A stretch of DNA of 64,000 bases from Tetragonia tetragonoides (GCA_038025085.1 CM076154.1:34030501-34094500); one strand, 5' to 3'. Shown: positions 35,715 through 48,255, counted from the first letter of the stretch. Notes: generated by a model not told the origin, from the sequence alone. Translations and numbers: made by a program.

Positions 35715-37273
35715 TTAAACCCACCCAACAAAGCTACCCATAATGACACCAACTCCAATAGCAACACTAACACCCACACTCACAACAGGAGACCCAAAAA
35801 CTGAAGCACTAGAAGATTTCTTTCCACTTGGGGCCGGAGTATCTGCGTCTGAGGCCGGGCTCGGGGCGGGGCCGCTGGCAGCCGGTGTCGGTGTCGAGGC
35901 CGAGGGTGCAGGGGAAGGAGTTGAAGGAGTGGCTGATGGAGTAGGAGCAGGGGTAGGAGCTGGCTTAGGAGGTGACTTGCTAGGCCTTACAGCAAGAACT
36001 ACAACAATGAGCTTCTGGCCTTTTTTGCAATGATCAGCATTTCCACTAATGAAGTAGTGGGGCCCAGATCTTTCAAACATGAACTCACAGTCTCCTTCTG
36101 TGTAGGATTTGATTGGGTTGTTTGTGTTGCATTGGTTGTAGTTCTCTTTTGTTACTACCAAAACTGAATCATTCCCTTTGTTGAACTTGAAATCTGTCAC
36201 ACCAAAATAAATCAAACAACACAAAAACTTATATCAGACGATCGTAAAACAAATCGTAAGACGACTGTTTCATTTTGAACAAATTGTGTTACTTTTAAAT
36301 AAAAGGTATTTTTGAATTTTTAGCATAAAACGATGTTACACAAGATAAATTTTCGAATAGTACTATGTATCTTACTTGAGGTCCAACTTCGTTGCTTAGT
36401 GATTCAATATTTCAATGTGAAAAAATTTGTAATCTTGAAGCTAGTAGAGTATATGCTAAGGTTGGTGGTCATTGTTCAAGAACATTATTTCTAGGTTGTT
36501 TAAGTATGGTAACATATCATCACCTAATTTAATTTTGGAAACAAGGTACGTATTTTTAACCATTTCTTCATTTTTTTGGAAAGTTATTTCATTTAGGCTA
36601 CTTGTAAGTTAATGTCATAAATTTTTGGTTGGTGTACTCATTTTTATATCATCAAGTTTGGAAAAGTATCTTTAAGATCATGATCTCATTTTAGGCTACT
36701 AATATTATGTCCATTTAAGAAACCAATTTGAAATCGGGTAGATTTTTATTTTCCTCCAAAAGTTTTTTTTTTAAATTTAAAATTATACAGATTGGCTGTG
36801 GTAGATGATGATAATACTTTCTTCATTTTCACTTATGAAACCAAACACATAGCTAGTTGAAGAAAAGAAGAAGATCAATAATTTATGAAAAATTGTCCAA
36901 AAAAATTACTCAAAATGACATAACTAATGTGTAAAAGAAAAGAATCATTTCGTCATAATTTACTGACAATTTTTTTTTTTTAAAAAAAGGACTTATGTAC
37001 AGACATAATCAAATATTCATAATTTATTTACAAAAATATAAATATAAATTTAAAAAATGGGAAATTAAGAAATTAAAAAGGGTAGAGAAAGATCTTACGT
37101 AGAGTATCATTCACTTGAAATCGGTTTATTTCAGCCCAATGATTGTAACTTTCAGAAGGATTAGCAACCCATCCATCTTTTCCACCAACATTAAACTTAA
37201 ACCCTTGAGATGAACCAACAAGGATTATAATAAAAAACGCAAAAACAAACCAAGAAAATGTCGTACACTTCAT
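35715..37273 (-). CDS. Early nodulin-like (phytocyanin) protein, GPI-anchored
   Basis: Two exons on the minus strand: 37273-37099 and 36193-35715, intron 905 bp (CTAC|GTAAG donor, GTGACAG|AT acceptor, phase 1); protein 217 aa. Residues 1-24 are a signal peptide. About 25-127 form a plastocyanin-like domain (FNVGGKDGW, NRFQVNDTL, FKFNKGNDSVLVV, CNTNNPI, GPHYFISG, DHCKKGQKL). The disulphide Cys pair is present, but the usual copper-ligand Cys is Ser (FISG) and the first His ligand is not seen, so it likely does not bind copper, as in early nodulin-like proteins. Residues 130-190 are Pro/Ala/Ser/Thr-rich arabinogalactan-type sequence. The C-terminal hydrophobic segment after a Ser cluster is a GPI-anchor signal. 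Expected at the outer plasma membrane; precise role unknown. Confidence 0.92.
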
Positions 37274-38177
37274 ATTTATTTATTTATTTTAATGTTTTTT
37301 TGGACAAAATGGCAATATTGATGAGGAAAATATGAGCTTGTTTTTATGGAGAGAGAAATACGAAAATAATGTGAGCTTGTAAGGGATTGAGTGAATGTTT
37401 ATAAAAGAGAGAATTTTGATTTTTATAGAGAGAAATCACGAGGTTACCGTTGTGAATATATCTTAGCAGTAATTATGGGTAGAATCTTTGGAAATAGCTA
37501 GCTAGCAATTTTGAGTATATGAAGCGTTACACAAAATTATTATGACTATTACACTTAAATGGACCAATGTTAATCTTACACGTTGCTCTATATTGTACAT
37601 GCAACGGTCATAATTTACGTTTACAATTTGCCAATTTCCAAAGTTGAGAAATATAATCATAAATAGTGCGATTTACATCATATATTAGTTGTTGCCACCT
37701 CGATAAGATTTGTTTCTATTATAGAAGGTAGCGTTATTTTCATAATCTTAAATCTGGCCACTACAAAGATTATAGAAAAAAAATTAAGATTTTATTCAAA
37801 AAAAGAGATTTCAGGTATTACGTAACTTTGTAAGAAGTCATTTCAATTCTTGAGGTTAAATAGGATCATTTTAGGATACCCTCCTCACATGAAAACACAA
37901 TCCTCTAAAAAAAGTAGTATTTGTTAACCAATGTGGAACAAAATCCAAATTAAATAACCAGCTTATTATGCAAACTTTATGTATTTTACTGAAAAGTGAA
38001 ACCCTTAGATATATAACCTTGCACAATTTGTTTATGTAAATGAAATTTAGAAAATAAGAAAAATAGTTTGAACAGGTCTTGTGTGATTCCACAAATAGTT
38101 TCCTTAAAACTATTATTAAAACATGACTAGATGATAATGTTATCCAAATTTTTACAGATACTATTTAGAAAATACAT
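37274..38177. other. Upstream region of the phytocyanin gene
   Basis: On the minus strand TTTTATAAAC (about 37398-37407) is a TATA candidate about 125 bp upstream of the ATG. A GAGAGA-containing leader follows it. Farther upstream the DNA is AT-rich with no gene. TTA at 38178-38180 is the target duplication of the next element. Confidence 0.45.
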
Positions 38178-38180
38178 TTA

Positions 38181-39187
38181 GGGCCCGTTTGGTTCACGAT
38201 TTTTTGGGCCTAGTAACGAAATCAGGAAACCGAATCCAATACAAAGTGTTTGGTTGGACTACATCAATAACTCCATTTCTTTAGGGAAACCAATCCCCCA
38301 AATTGAAACCCGCCCCACCTCCTAGGTTTCAGATCAGCAGTAATGGAATGAAGTTCCTCGACATATTCGCGACTTCTCTCCTGTCCTCATCTATTCATGA
38401 ATGCAATCGTACATCAATTCTCTCCTTTCTCTCTCTCATCCCCAATCTCTCTCCTCTCTCTCTCATCCTCAATCACTCTCCTCTCTCTCTAATCCTCAAT
38501 CACTCTCCTCTCTCTCATCCCCAGAAATCTTAGCCCATTTTCGCTTCAATTCCAACAAATTTATCCAAGCCCTACAGTTTCATTGTAAAATTGAAAACTT
38601 TATTTTGAACAATTATTGTAGGCGTGGTGATTATTTTGGGCGAAGAAAATGGCAGCAACTATTTCGAGTTCGAAGATGTGAAATTTTGGCAAAAGATCAG
38701 TGGCTATTTGCTCAATTCTCATCCCTTCTTCTTTTTTTTGGGTGAATTGTCATAAATTTCTTGGTTTCCTTTCTGATTTGTATTTTTACTTCGAATTGTT
38801 TGCTTCAATTTTTTGGGCTCTACAGGTGGAGCATTCCTATTCCAAAAAGTTAATTGTTTGACTTTTTTTGTTGCTAATTTTGCTAATTCACAGTCGATTT
38901 CAGAAAATAATTTTAAAACTTTTTTTAGGGTATTTTTAGACTTTTTTCATTTTAAATAATTGCGTTAATCGTAATTTTTTTTTATCATAAATAAATAAAT
39001 ATTAAATATTAAATGGGGGCAATATAAAATTATACTCATTACTGGTGTTATTTGAACCAATGGACATAGTTGATTCCTTTCCATGGTTGAACCAAACAAG
39101 ATCAAAAAGTTATTGTTACCATTACCATTCCACCTCTTTATTCCATTCCATTCCATTTTCCTTCTGACACTTGAACCAAACGGCTCC
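38181..39187. mobile_element. PIF/Harbinger-type non-autonomous element (1007 bp)
   Basis: The ends are inverted: GGGCCCGTTTGGTTCAC on the left and TTGAACCAAACGGCTCC on the right. The 3-bp target duplication TTA occurs on both sides (38178-38180 and 39188-39190). GGSCCGTTTGG termini with TTA duplication are typical of PIF/Harbinger (Tourist-like) elements. The interior has CTCTCTC-rich repeats (38400-38520) and no transposase domain, so it depends on a helper. It is long for a MITE. Confidence 0.85.
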
Positions 39188-39190
39188 TTA

Positions 39191-39764
39191 AATACAAAAA
39201 AGAGTAAACTAATTTCATATTTTATTTTGTCAAACTAAGGCTTAGCGAAAAATTTGAGGTGCAAGCTAGTTAATGGTTGGTTATGATGTTAAAACAGCCT
39301 TCCCTAATCTATCACATTTCGAATTAGCAGCATAACTTATCTTGCAGCTGGAATGAATCAGATTAGGTGGTTAAAGGCCCACAACCCTCGCTCCCCACCA
39401 ACAGCCAAAGCCCAATTGTTGTTACCCCGTATTCCATCAACCAAACTTTTTCCTATTATTTTTCCTATCCATTTTTCTCTTGTTTTTTTGCTTTGTTCGA
39501 TATAGATAATCCTATCATAAAGCCCCAAAGAAGATCCACTATGTGAGGTTGCAAGTGAGACTGCAAATCAAATCTTTTTTTAAGCTGAATTTTGTTCGCT
39601 TTTCAAAGGTTTTTTTTGTAAGGTACCCCACATTATACAAGGCACTGGACCACTTTGAATTTTGGAGAGAATCTCATCTCGTGTTCATAATAACTGGTGT
39701 TATTGACATTTGTAACGTACTATGACTCTATGAGGCATAATAGCAAACAGAAACACGAAAATTT
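39191..39764. other. Short intergenic stretch
   Basis: No gene. The last 66 bases (39699-39764) reappear in diverged form at 44836-44903. Confidence 0.5.
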
Positions 39765-42280
39765 AATAGTTCCCTTTAGGGATTGCCTTGCCTACTGTGA
39801 GTTATTTGAGGTGAAGTCTTCTGGTTCCTTTTATACCTGGAATAACAAGCAACCAGGTGATAAGAGGGTCTTTAGTAGGATTGATATAGTGGTAGCTACT
39901 GATGACTGGTTTGAGATTACCCTCCTACTACTGTTCAATTTCTGCTTGAGGGATTATTTGACCATTGCCCAGCTGTTATTGCCTATAATGATGTGCATAC
40001 TCAGGGTCATACACACTTTAGATATTTTGATATGTGGAGCAAATGACCTAACTTTCTTGAGAATGTGAAACAAGGTTGGAATATCCCTGTGTATGGTGTG
40101 CCTATGTACAGATTTTTTACTAAAATGAAATCCTTGAAGCCTGTTTTCAAAAAGATGAATTCTAAGGGGTGTGGAGATATTTGTAAGGATACAATTCTTG
40201 TTCAGAATCAGCTAGCTGAGTGTCAAAAGGCCTTGCAACTTGACCCTAGCAATCTGTCTCTTCGACAGAATGAACTAGAGAGGTTTTGCATAACTATAAG
40301 CATCTTAATAAAGCTAGATGTAGCTACTTGAAGCGGAAGAATAAAGCCCACTGGCTCCAATATGGGGATGCTAACAATGCTTATTTTCATACAAGTATTA
40401 GACTAAGAAGGCAGATAAACAACATTTTCACTATTGAAGATGAAAATGGTCAGGGTAGGGTAGGTCAGATCTCAATTATGGTGTGCAAGCTTTCGTGGGT
40501 TATTATCAGAACCTACTTGGTTCAGCAAACACTGAAAGAATCCCTGTAAATTCTTAGCTGGTAGGATGTGGTAATACAATTACTGATCAACAACATGTTC
40601 ATCTGTGCAAGTATTTTACTGCTGAGGAGGTAAAAGAGTGCTCTTTGGTCCATTCCAGGTGATAAATCACCTGGTCCAGATGGATATAGGTCCCAATTCT
40701 ATAAGGATTGGGACATAGTTGGCTCTGAATTTACTACTGCTATTCTTGATTTATTCACTCATGGGAAATTACTCAATCAAATTAATACTGCCTTTATTAT
40801 CCTAATCCCAAAATAAGCTAAGCTAGTCGTTGTGACTGACTTTAGGCCTATAGCATGTTGCTCAGTCATGTATAAGTGCATATCTAAGCTTCTATGCATG
40901 AGGCTTAAAAATATCCTTCCTGACATTATCAATGAGGTTCAGGGTGCCTTTGTCTCCAACAGGTATATAATGCAGAATGTGATGGTGGCTTAGGATCTGG
41001 TAAGTCATTATAATAGGAAGGCTACATCTGCTAGATGCATGCTCAAAGTTGATGGAAAGCCTATGACAATTTGGAATGGGCTTTCCTTGAGGAAATGTTA
41101 CATGCTATAAACTTCCCCACTGTTTTCATTAATTATATTATGACTTGTGTAAGTTCTCCATACTATTCCTTGCTTGTTAATGGCACTTTGCATGCCTTTT
41201 TCCATGGTAAGAGAGGACTAAGGCAGGGGGACCCCCTCTCCCCCCTCCTCTTTATGATTTGCATAGAATACCTTTCTAGAATTATGGCTAAGGTTGGGAA
41301 TATGAATTACTTCAAGTACCATGCTCACTGCCAAGGGCTCAAGTTGAATCACATGTGTTTTGCTCATGATTTACTCATGTTCTGTAATGGTGATTATAAC
41401 TATGTTATGCTTCTTCTTAGAGGGTTTGAAACCTTCTCTCTGGCTTCAAGTCTGACTGCCAAAAAACAGAATTCAACTCTTTATCAGTGCAACATGGATC
41501 ATCAGGTAGTGAACAGACTGCTTTATGTGTCTGGGTATAAAGAATGCTCCATGCCTTTTAAGTATTTGGGAAATTCCTGTATCTACAAAGAAACTTTTCA
41601 TACCTGATTCTAGATCTTAGTTGAAAAGGTCATTGCAAGAATAAGATGTTGGGGCTCTAAACATTTGTCTTATGCTGCTAGGTTAACCTTGGTGAACCCT
41701 ATTCTACTTACTCTGCACACCTACTAGGAAGCTATGTTTATCCTCCCCAAAACTATCCTTCATAGAATCACTATTATCTGTAGAAACTTCCTCTGAGATG
41801 GTAAGGCAATCTACACTAGAACTCCTCATGTTGCTTGGGAATTTCTTTGCAGGCCTAAGTCAACTAGTAAGTATGTTTGGTGGATTACCTCGAAAGCTAA
41901 CTCCATGTGGGTCAGATGGATTCATCATGTCTATTTGAAAGGCAGAAATTGGTGGGGGTACTTTGTTACCCCTTCGACCAATTGGTCATGGAAAGTGGTA
42001 TGTGCAAGCAGGGATAAATTTAAGGTTGGCTACAACAGTGATAAATGGTCTGGTAATGCCAATGGAAAGTACTCTATCAAGAGTGGGTATGATTGGCTAT
42101 CTCCCACTGTCCAAAAGGTCCCATGGCCAAATGGGTTTGGAATAGAATGAAGCAACCTAAGCATTCATTCATAGCTTGGATGGCAGCGATGAATAGATTG
42201 CAAACTAAGGACAGACTACATAAGCTAAAGGTTTGTGATGATGATATCTGCTACCCCTGTAGAGGCTAGACCTTGATACA
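39765..42280 (+). pseudogene. LINE ORF2 remnant
   Basis: This is the C-terminal part of endonuclease, the reverse transcriptase and a zinc-finger-like segment in several frames. The longest open pieces are at 39697-40068, 41071-41607 and 41905-42150. The second catalytic Asp pair of reverse transcriptase has lost one Asp (His in its place), so the enzyme would be inactive even without the stops. Confidence 0.9.
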
Positions 42281-42748
42281 TCTATTTTTTACTTGACTTT
42301 TAGTGTAAGGTGATGTTCTGTGATGAAGAATTGGTTGCAAATCAGATGTCAGAGTCTGGATGTGTGGAGAATTATGAGATGAATTGCCAGGAAACCAAAA
42401 TTCACAAGAAGTGTCCTTTGTTCAGGTGTGATCAGCATGATTTACCATGTGTGGAGGAGCATAAGCTAGGCTTATTGGGAGCACTCTGTCAACAAACCAG
42501 AAACTATGGTGCGGAGAATTCAAGATGACATCAGAACTAGGATACTCAAGGTCATCCCTAGGAAAACTACTCAAAATGATAGAGATTGGTTTAGCACTTT
42601 TATTAGTCTTTTCTCTTTGTGGTGTTATCTCCGGTTTTGGTAACATCTTGCCGGGGATAGGAAAATATTCGTTTGGAGGGTATGCCCTCATTGAGCTGTA
42701 ATACTTCCACTTTTGGTAATACAAATCTTATTATTTACCAAAAAAAAA
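39765..42748 (+). mobile_element. 5'-truncated, dead L1-type LINE
   Basis: The reading begins within the endonuclease (DCLAYCELFEVKSSGSFYTW, NNKQPGDKRVFSRID), continues through a linker (HWLQYGDANNAYFH) into reverse transcriptase (GLRQGDPLSPLLF at about 41215), and ends with a zf-RVT-like region (KYSIKSGYDWL...KQPKHSFIAWM). Many stops and frameshifts break it. The catalytic motif reads FAHD instead of FADD (41359-41370). The 3' end is a short non-coding tail and an A run at about 42738-42747. ORF1 and the 5' end are missing, as expected after incomplete reverse transcription. No clear target duplication was found. Confidence 0.92.
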
Positions 42749-43058
42749 TTCTCAATGACTAATAATTGACTATAACATGGGAAAAACTAACAAAATATCA
42801 TAGCCAAATAATGCCCAAATTAAATTTCAATTCTCAACCCAATTAGGATCAAACATATACTAAACTAATAAAAATTACAGCAAATTATAGAAAATATGTC
42901 AACTATACTAACTATAGCAAATTTCAGCACTAATTATGTAGCAATTAAAATAAACCATTAACATTTTAAATTAACTAACTTGGAAGTTAATATTCAATGA
43001 AATCAACAACTTAACTAACTTAACAAATCAAGAATTCTATAATCAATTTTAAATTAAA

Positions 43059-44067
43059 GGAAAATTAGCGGTAAATAATCCGAAGTTTCATCCTTGTGTT
43101 GTAAATAATCCCAAGTCACGAAATACTAACCAATAATCCAAGTTGTAACTTGTGTGTCAATATTGAACCCCGATAAACAGCGTCAAGTATTCTGTTACTA
43201 ACTAATGACGTGTCATCCAATATGTAGAATGAATGGCAAAAATATGCTCCTCCATCTCCTCCATTAATTATCCCATCACCTTGATAGTACTGCACAGTTA
43301 AACCTTCCATCCTCATCATTTTTCCTCCACCACCAAATCTCCAATCACAATTACTCCTTCCTCCTCTACTTCACTAAAATTTGAGAAAGAAGCAAAATCA
43401 AACATTAATTAAAGAGAGAGTGACTGTCCATCAGGACCACCATCATACCCCAGCAACTCTTGTGCCACCAAATTCCTCCATCCCACCACCTAACCCTTCA
43501 AATTTACCGTTTTCCACACCATTCTGCTGGCATCACAATCTTCTTCAGTCTTTACCCCATCTTATTGGAAGCCCTGCGGGGGCACTCGTTTGCGTCGTCA
43601 ACATCTAGTTCCTTTTTGATTTTTTTGGTTAAAGTTTGGTGGGTTTTGTACATGTTAATACTAGAGTACTGAATTCTTGCAGAAATGGTGGATACAGTGT
43701 AAAGAGTTTTGGGTTTTCTTTTTGGGGAGAAGGTTGAAGTTTTTGTGAGTGGTGGAAAGGTGGTGGTGGTGGTGGTGGTGGTAAAGGAGAGAGATAACGT
43801 GTGGTGGTGGAAGGGAGAGAATGTGATGGCTGGGAAGAATGAGGAGAAAGAAAATGGGATTGGGGTTCGTTTTAATTTCGGAGCAAAAAAAAATAAAATG
43901 GGGATAAATGGTATTTTGGCACAAAAGTAATGGTGACTTGACACCATTCACTCCAGGTTCAATATTGGCACACAAATCGCAACTTAGGATTATTGGTTAG
44001 TATTTCGTGAGTTGGGATTATTTACGGCACACGGGTGAAACTTCGGATTATTTAGAGCTAATTTTCC
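43059..44067. mobile_element. MULE-type element with long terminal inverted repeats
   Basis: The ends match in inverted orientation over about 130 bp (GGAAAATTAGC...AAATAATCCGAAGTTTCA...AAATAATCCCAA...CACGAAATACTAACCAATAATCC). A perfect 9-bp target duplication TAAATTAAA flanks it (43050-43058 and 44068-44076). Long TIRs and a 9-bp duplication are the Mutator-like signature. There is no transposase. The interior holds a CTGTTTTC-poor, coding-looking patch at about 43420-43610 and a (GGT)n/GAGA-rich patch at 43760-43860; either could be captured host DNA. Confidence 0.88.
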
Positions 44068-44076
44068 TAAATTAAA

Positions 44077-44934
44077 TCAACAACTTCAATCAACTAACAA
44101 ATTCAGATTGACAACATCAAATCACAATTCAAAAATTACTCAATTTTAATCTAAACCTAATTTATAAAATCAACCATTAACATTTAAAATTTGGGGTTTA
44201 GAATTTTTAGTCATTAAGGGTTTAAGAAATTAAAATACTACCTTAGCAACAATAATTGAAACCGCCTGAAATTCGTCGGCAAAATTGCCGGAAAACCAAC
44301 GAGATCAATTCGGGCTGGCCGATGGGCGACCCGCGACTTCGAATTGGGTTGGCCGAGCGCCTGAGAAGTGAGAACTAAGTGCTGTTGGAGGGAGAGGTGG
44401 AGTGGATAGGAGACCCGGAGAGGAGAGGCGAGGCAACACCGCGGCATGGGCGACTTTTTTGGGTGGGTTTTGGGTTTGAGAGAGAGAGAGAGAGAGATGG
44501 AAGGAGAACTTAGGGGTTTGGTCGTGCGAAAGGAGAGAGAGCGCTTATTTTGTTTGTTTTTTTTTTTTTTTTGGTTTTCTGATATGATGTGCGTCAGTTG
44601 TCAGAGGAGAGAGACTGAAAGTGAGAGAGGGTTTGTCCCCTTCACGTGGGTGGGGTCAGTGGGTTACTTTTTGTATTTTTCCAGTTTACAGAATTTCTTT
44701 GGTTTTAAAAAGAGTGCAATAGAAATTATGCCAAATAATAATGATGCAAAATGGAAAGGCAAAAGCTTCTCTCAACAATTTTTAAAAAGTATGCGGTCAA
44801 CTGACCCTATATATATGAGCGTTGGTCTGCCTCTGGTTATTGACATATATATGTAACGTACTATGTATGAGACATAATAGCAAACAGAAACTCGATAATT
44901 TAGAGATTAAAGAGTGAATAACTCAAATTAGATA
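44077..44934. other. Intergenic DNA with a GC-rich patch
   Basis: Positions 44250-44660 are notably GC-richer and contain a (GA)n run at 44479-44496, possibly a decayed gene or transposon leader. An ORF from 44446 is low complexity and not credible as a gene. Positions 44836-44903 repeat 39699-39764. Confidence 0.45.
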
Positions 44935-45205
44935 CTCCCTCCGTCCCACAATAAGTCGTTTAAGTTTTTTGCACACGAATTAAGAAAGTTATTAAATAGT
45001 CTCAATTCTATCAAAAATAATTAAACTTGACTAGTTTACCCCTTGACTTTGTATTTAGCCAAAAAGTGAGTAATTAATGAGGTAATGTGAAATAATGGTA
45101 GAATAGGCAAACAATAATAAATGCTTAGTTGGAACTCTAAAATGACTTATAATATGGAAAAAAAATCAATTTCCTAGAATGACTTATATAATGGGACGGA
45201 GGGAA
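44935..45205. mobile_element. Stowaway-type MITE
   Basis: CTCCCTCCGTCCC at the left and GGGACGGAGGGA at the right form terminal inverted repeats, flanked by TA on both sides. These are the canonical termini and target of plant Stowaway (Tc1/mariner) MITEs. Length is 271 bp, non-coding. Confidence 0.93.
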
Positions 45206-45207
45206 TA

Positions 45208-46930
45208 ATAGATATCTGAAGAGGGATCCAATGTGTAAGTGTAGCCATCAAGGATTCAAGATATCTATTTACTGAAAAGGAGAAGCAGCAGCTCAACTTC
45301 AACTATAGAATTTAAAGCACCCTTAAACCAAACGTGTGGGAACATCATTCTCTATTTAGGTCCCTTCTTAGTGAATAGTATAGCTGGAAATTACCTTTCT
45401 CTATTTATGTCCCAAGTGATTCACAACTCCTATATATTTTTCATGATATTAGGAAGAATGCAGATAGTTGCCTAAGGGAATGGTAATGGTGATGGAAGCC
45501 AAATTAGACATTGTATGCTGACACCTCAACCATGGCAACTGGTGAGTGGAGAGAGCGACATATAATCTAGGACTGGATGGGAAAGTCTTTATCCCCCATA
45601 GGCGTAATAATGTTACCTGAGTATCGGTTAACGAATCTTGTGTGAGACCAATTCACAATAAAATGGGTCAGTATATGGAAATAAAGGGACACTTATTTGA
45701 ATTGTGACTCTTGTTTGACTATAAAGTGACCCTCCTTTTACTATAAAGTGACCACCTCATTTTTCACCAAAAGTTACGTTAAGGCCCTGCGATCAAGTTG
45801 CTTTGTAGAGGTAAGAGAGTCTTGTTGGACTACTCTTTTTGGGTTAATTTGGACAAAGGTTCACCCTAAACTCTTTGTATCAAGATTAATCTGATTGCAC
45901 CGAATCGGTCCATAAAAAAAATAAAAGAGCGTTTTTATTCCCATAATTTAAAACTTTGACCTTGATTAAGGTATCTAAGTGTTAAACAATTCATATCAAC
46001 CAGATGAGAATCCCACTCGGTGATGAATTTGTGATTCCAAGAAAAATGATATTTTGAAAGAATAAACTTAACGAAAAGTTTAAATATATGCTTGCAATCA
46101 TAATTGATGTAAGCTAAAAGTTTGAAAGATGCGCATGCCCTCCTCAAACATTATGCTAAAATATTGTACTGGTAAAATTAGGGCTTCAAGAATATGAAAA
46201 AATGAATTGGGTCATATGACTCAAATACCATGCAAGGGAATAATGAATCTAGATCCTATCTATTTCTTTTGTCTCTATTTTCTAAATATAGGGTTAAATC
46301 TCTCCTTTTTGTTTTTCTTCTTTAAATTTTAGTTAAATATGAAAAATGTCTAGATGGAGAACTTATAGTGCTTCAATTATGAAGCAGAAGCCTCCATTTT
46401 TTTCCGAAAATAAAGAGAATCAAAACTCGGGAATAACAGTGGCGATAATAGTGGAATGACTCAACCAAACTAAAAATATGACGGATCATATATATTAATA
46501 GACTATATATTTACCAATATTTATTTCATAGTCCTTATACTTTATTAAATTGTACTCCATTTGTTTAAGAACTTGCAATTTTAATAAGAATGAGACAGTA
46601 CAAAAAAAAAGTTAAAAAGAAAAAGGCTTACTATTTCGTGCTCCCATCAATTGGTAAGGGCCATTGATTTTCTTTTTTTTTTTTTCTTTCTTTTTCTATA
46701 TTACGGGCCATTGATTTTCTTTTACAGCCATAGGGCGGACAGCCCACAGGTACCCAGATTCGGAATATTGTATCCTCTACCTTCAATCCTTCAGTACGTA
46801 ATTACGTATGTTTCAAATTGTCCGAGCCCACTTGTACCCTTTACATGACTACATGGATCCGGCCCCATCATGCCCAGTGTCTCATAGAGAGCCCATTCAA
46901 GGTTGACCTCTAAAGCAATTAAGTGGAAAT
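45208..46930. other. Intergenic DNA
   Basis: No gene is supported. GTGTGAGACCAATTCACAA near 45640 looks like the end of a small dispersed repeat also seen in the GLK introns. GGGCCATTGATTTTCTTTT occurs twice (46659 and 46706). Nothing else stands out. Confidence 0.5.
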
Positions 46931-46932
46931 TA

Positions 46933-47278
46933 CTCTATGCGGTCTACGGAAATCTTGACGATTAGAGAATAACACAAATATTAAGGAAAATACATTTTGG
47001 CACAAAAATTTCAACTTTACCCTTAAAAAAACACAAGGTGTTAAGAGAGAGAAAATAATATTTTTATAGGTATTTGTTGCTAGCCTTGTTTTTGTATTAC
47101 TTTCCTTACTTTTGTAGCTAGTGGAGAGAGAATGGTGAAAATAGGTACATGGGGGTGAGAAGGTGGGAGGGTAAAATAGTAAAGGGTTCTCAAATACACT
47201 ACTATATAAGAAAACGTAAAGATTTTCATGGTCCAAACATAAGAGGAAAGCGTAAAGATTTACGTGGACCGAATGGAG
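46933..47278. mobile_element. Stowaway-like MITE, diverged ends
   Basis: The left end CTCTATGCGGTCTACGGAAA pairs with the right end, whose reverse complement is CTCCATTCGGTCCACGTAAA. TA flanks both sides (46931-46932 and 47279-47280). Length is 346 bp. The ORF inside has no domain. Confidence 0.8.
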
Positions 47279-47575
47279 TAATACAAAAACTTGTATGGAT
47301 TTAATTTATGGTATACCAATAAATTAAATTTTTTTAAATATTAGCATGTCTTGTGTGGACTTAGTCCACTGTGGACCAAGTAATTTTGAGGGGTGACTCT
47401 AGGTGAAGTAGGGGGTGGCTCTAGGTGAAGTAGAGGGTGACTCCATGTGAAGTAATTTTGAGTAATTTTGAGGGGTGGCTCCAGTTGAAGTAAGGGGTGG
47501 CTCCGGTTAAAGTAGGGGGTGACTCTAATTGAAGTAGGGGTGGTGCCAAGTATAAGGTTAAGGGGTGACTCTAGG

Positions 47576-48255
47576 CAGGGGCAAAGCCAGGATTCTACAT
47601 GTAGGGGGGCCGAAGCAGATATTGAAAAATATTAGTAAAAGAAAATTTTGATTCATTTTGGGTCGGATCCGGGTCCATTTGAGACACAATAGCATATACA
47701 ATAAATCACAAAACTTATACAATAATTTTACATACATAAGGGAGCGAATTTAAACTTGAGATCTAATGTACTCAATATTTTTTTTTTTAAAGTTTAGTTT
47801 TAAAACAAATTTTCTTTTAATAGTAGTCTATATATTAAATAGAAGCAAAAATTTCAATTATAAAGTTAAATGTGCTTGGTTGTTCTTTCAACTATTTCCA
47901 TATATACTACCCACAAGGAAAAAAAGGGTGTTCTAAAACAAAAGGGGAAAATGGTACTTCTACTAGTAGGAATGAGTATTGTTGTTCATTGTGTACTTGA
48001 AAGAAAACCAAAAATTAAACAAATTGAGAATATCTACAGTACCTATATTCGAATCTGGGATCTCAATGAGGAAACGAAGCTTACCAAGCTTTCGCTCACG
48101 CCCGCTGAGGCGGCTAAAGTTTGATGTTACAAAAATGCATAGTATCCTATCTATTTACGCTAAAACTACATAGGCCAGCTTAAAAATAAAAGGAACTCTG
48201 GGCTGGGGCTACATGGGCCAGGCCTATGCCCGCCCCCCATGTAGCTTCGCCCCTG
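47576..48255. mobile_element. hAT-type non-autonomous element (680 bp)
   Basis: The termini CAGGGGCAAAGCC and CTTCGCCCCTG are inverted, with a perfect 8-bp target duplication ACTCTAGG (47568-47575 and 48256-48263). This is the hAT signature. No transposase is present. It sits inside the fold-back repeat array. Confidence 0.9.

Noticed and set aside
35743..36033. ORF on + with Gly/Ala/Val-rich product
   Set aside because: Exact antisense shadow of the Pro/Ala/Ser-rich tail of the phytocyanin gene; no independent support.
43552..43975. Minus-strand ORFs of 131 and 104 aa with poly-Thr and poly-His
   Set aside because: Low complexity from a (GGT)n run inside a MULE-type element; no domain, no conserved start.
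44446..44856. 136-aa + strand ORF
   Set aside because: Built from (GA)n and T-run translations; no domain or splice support.
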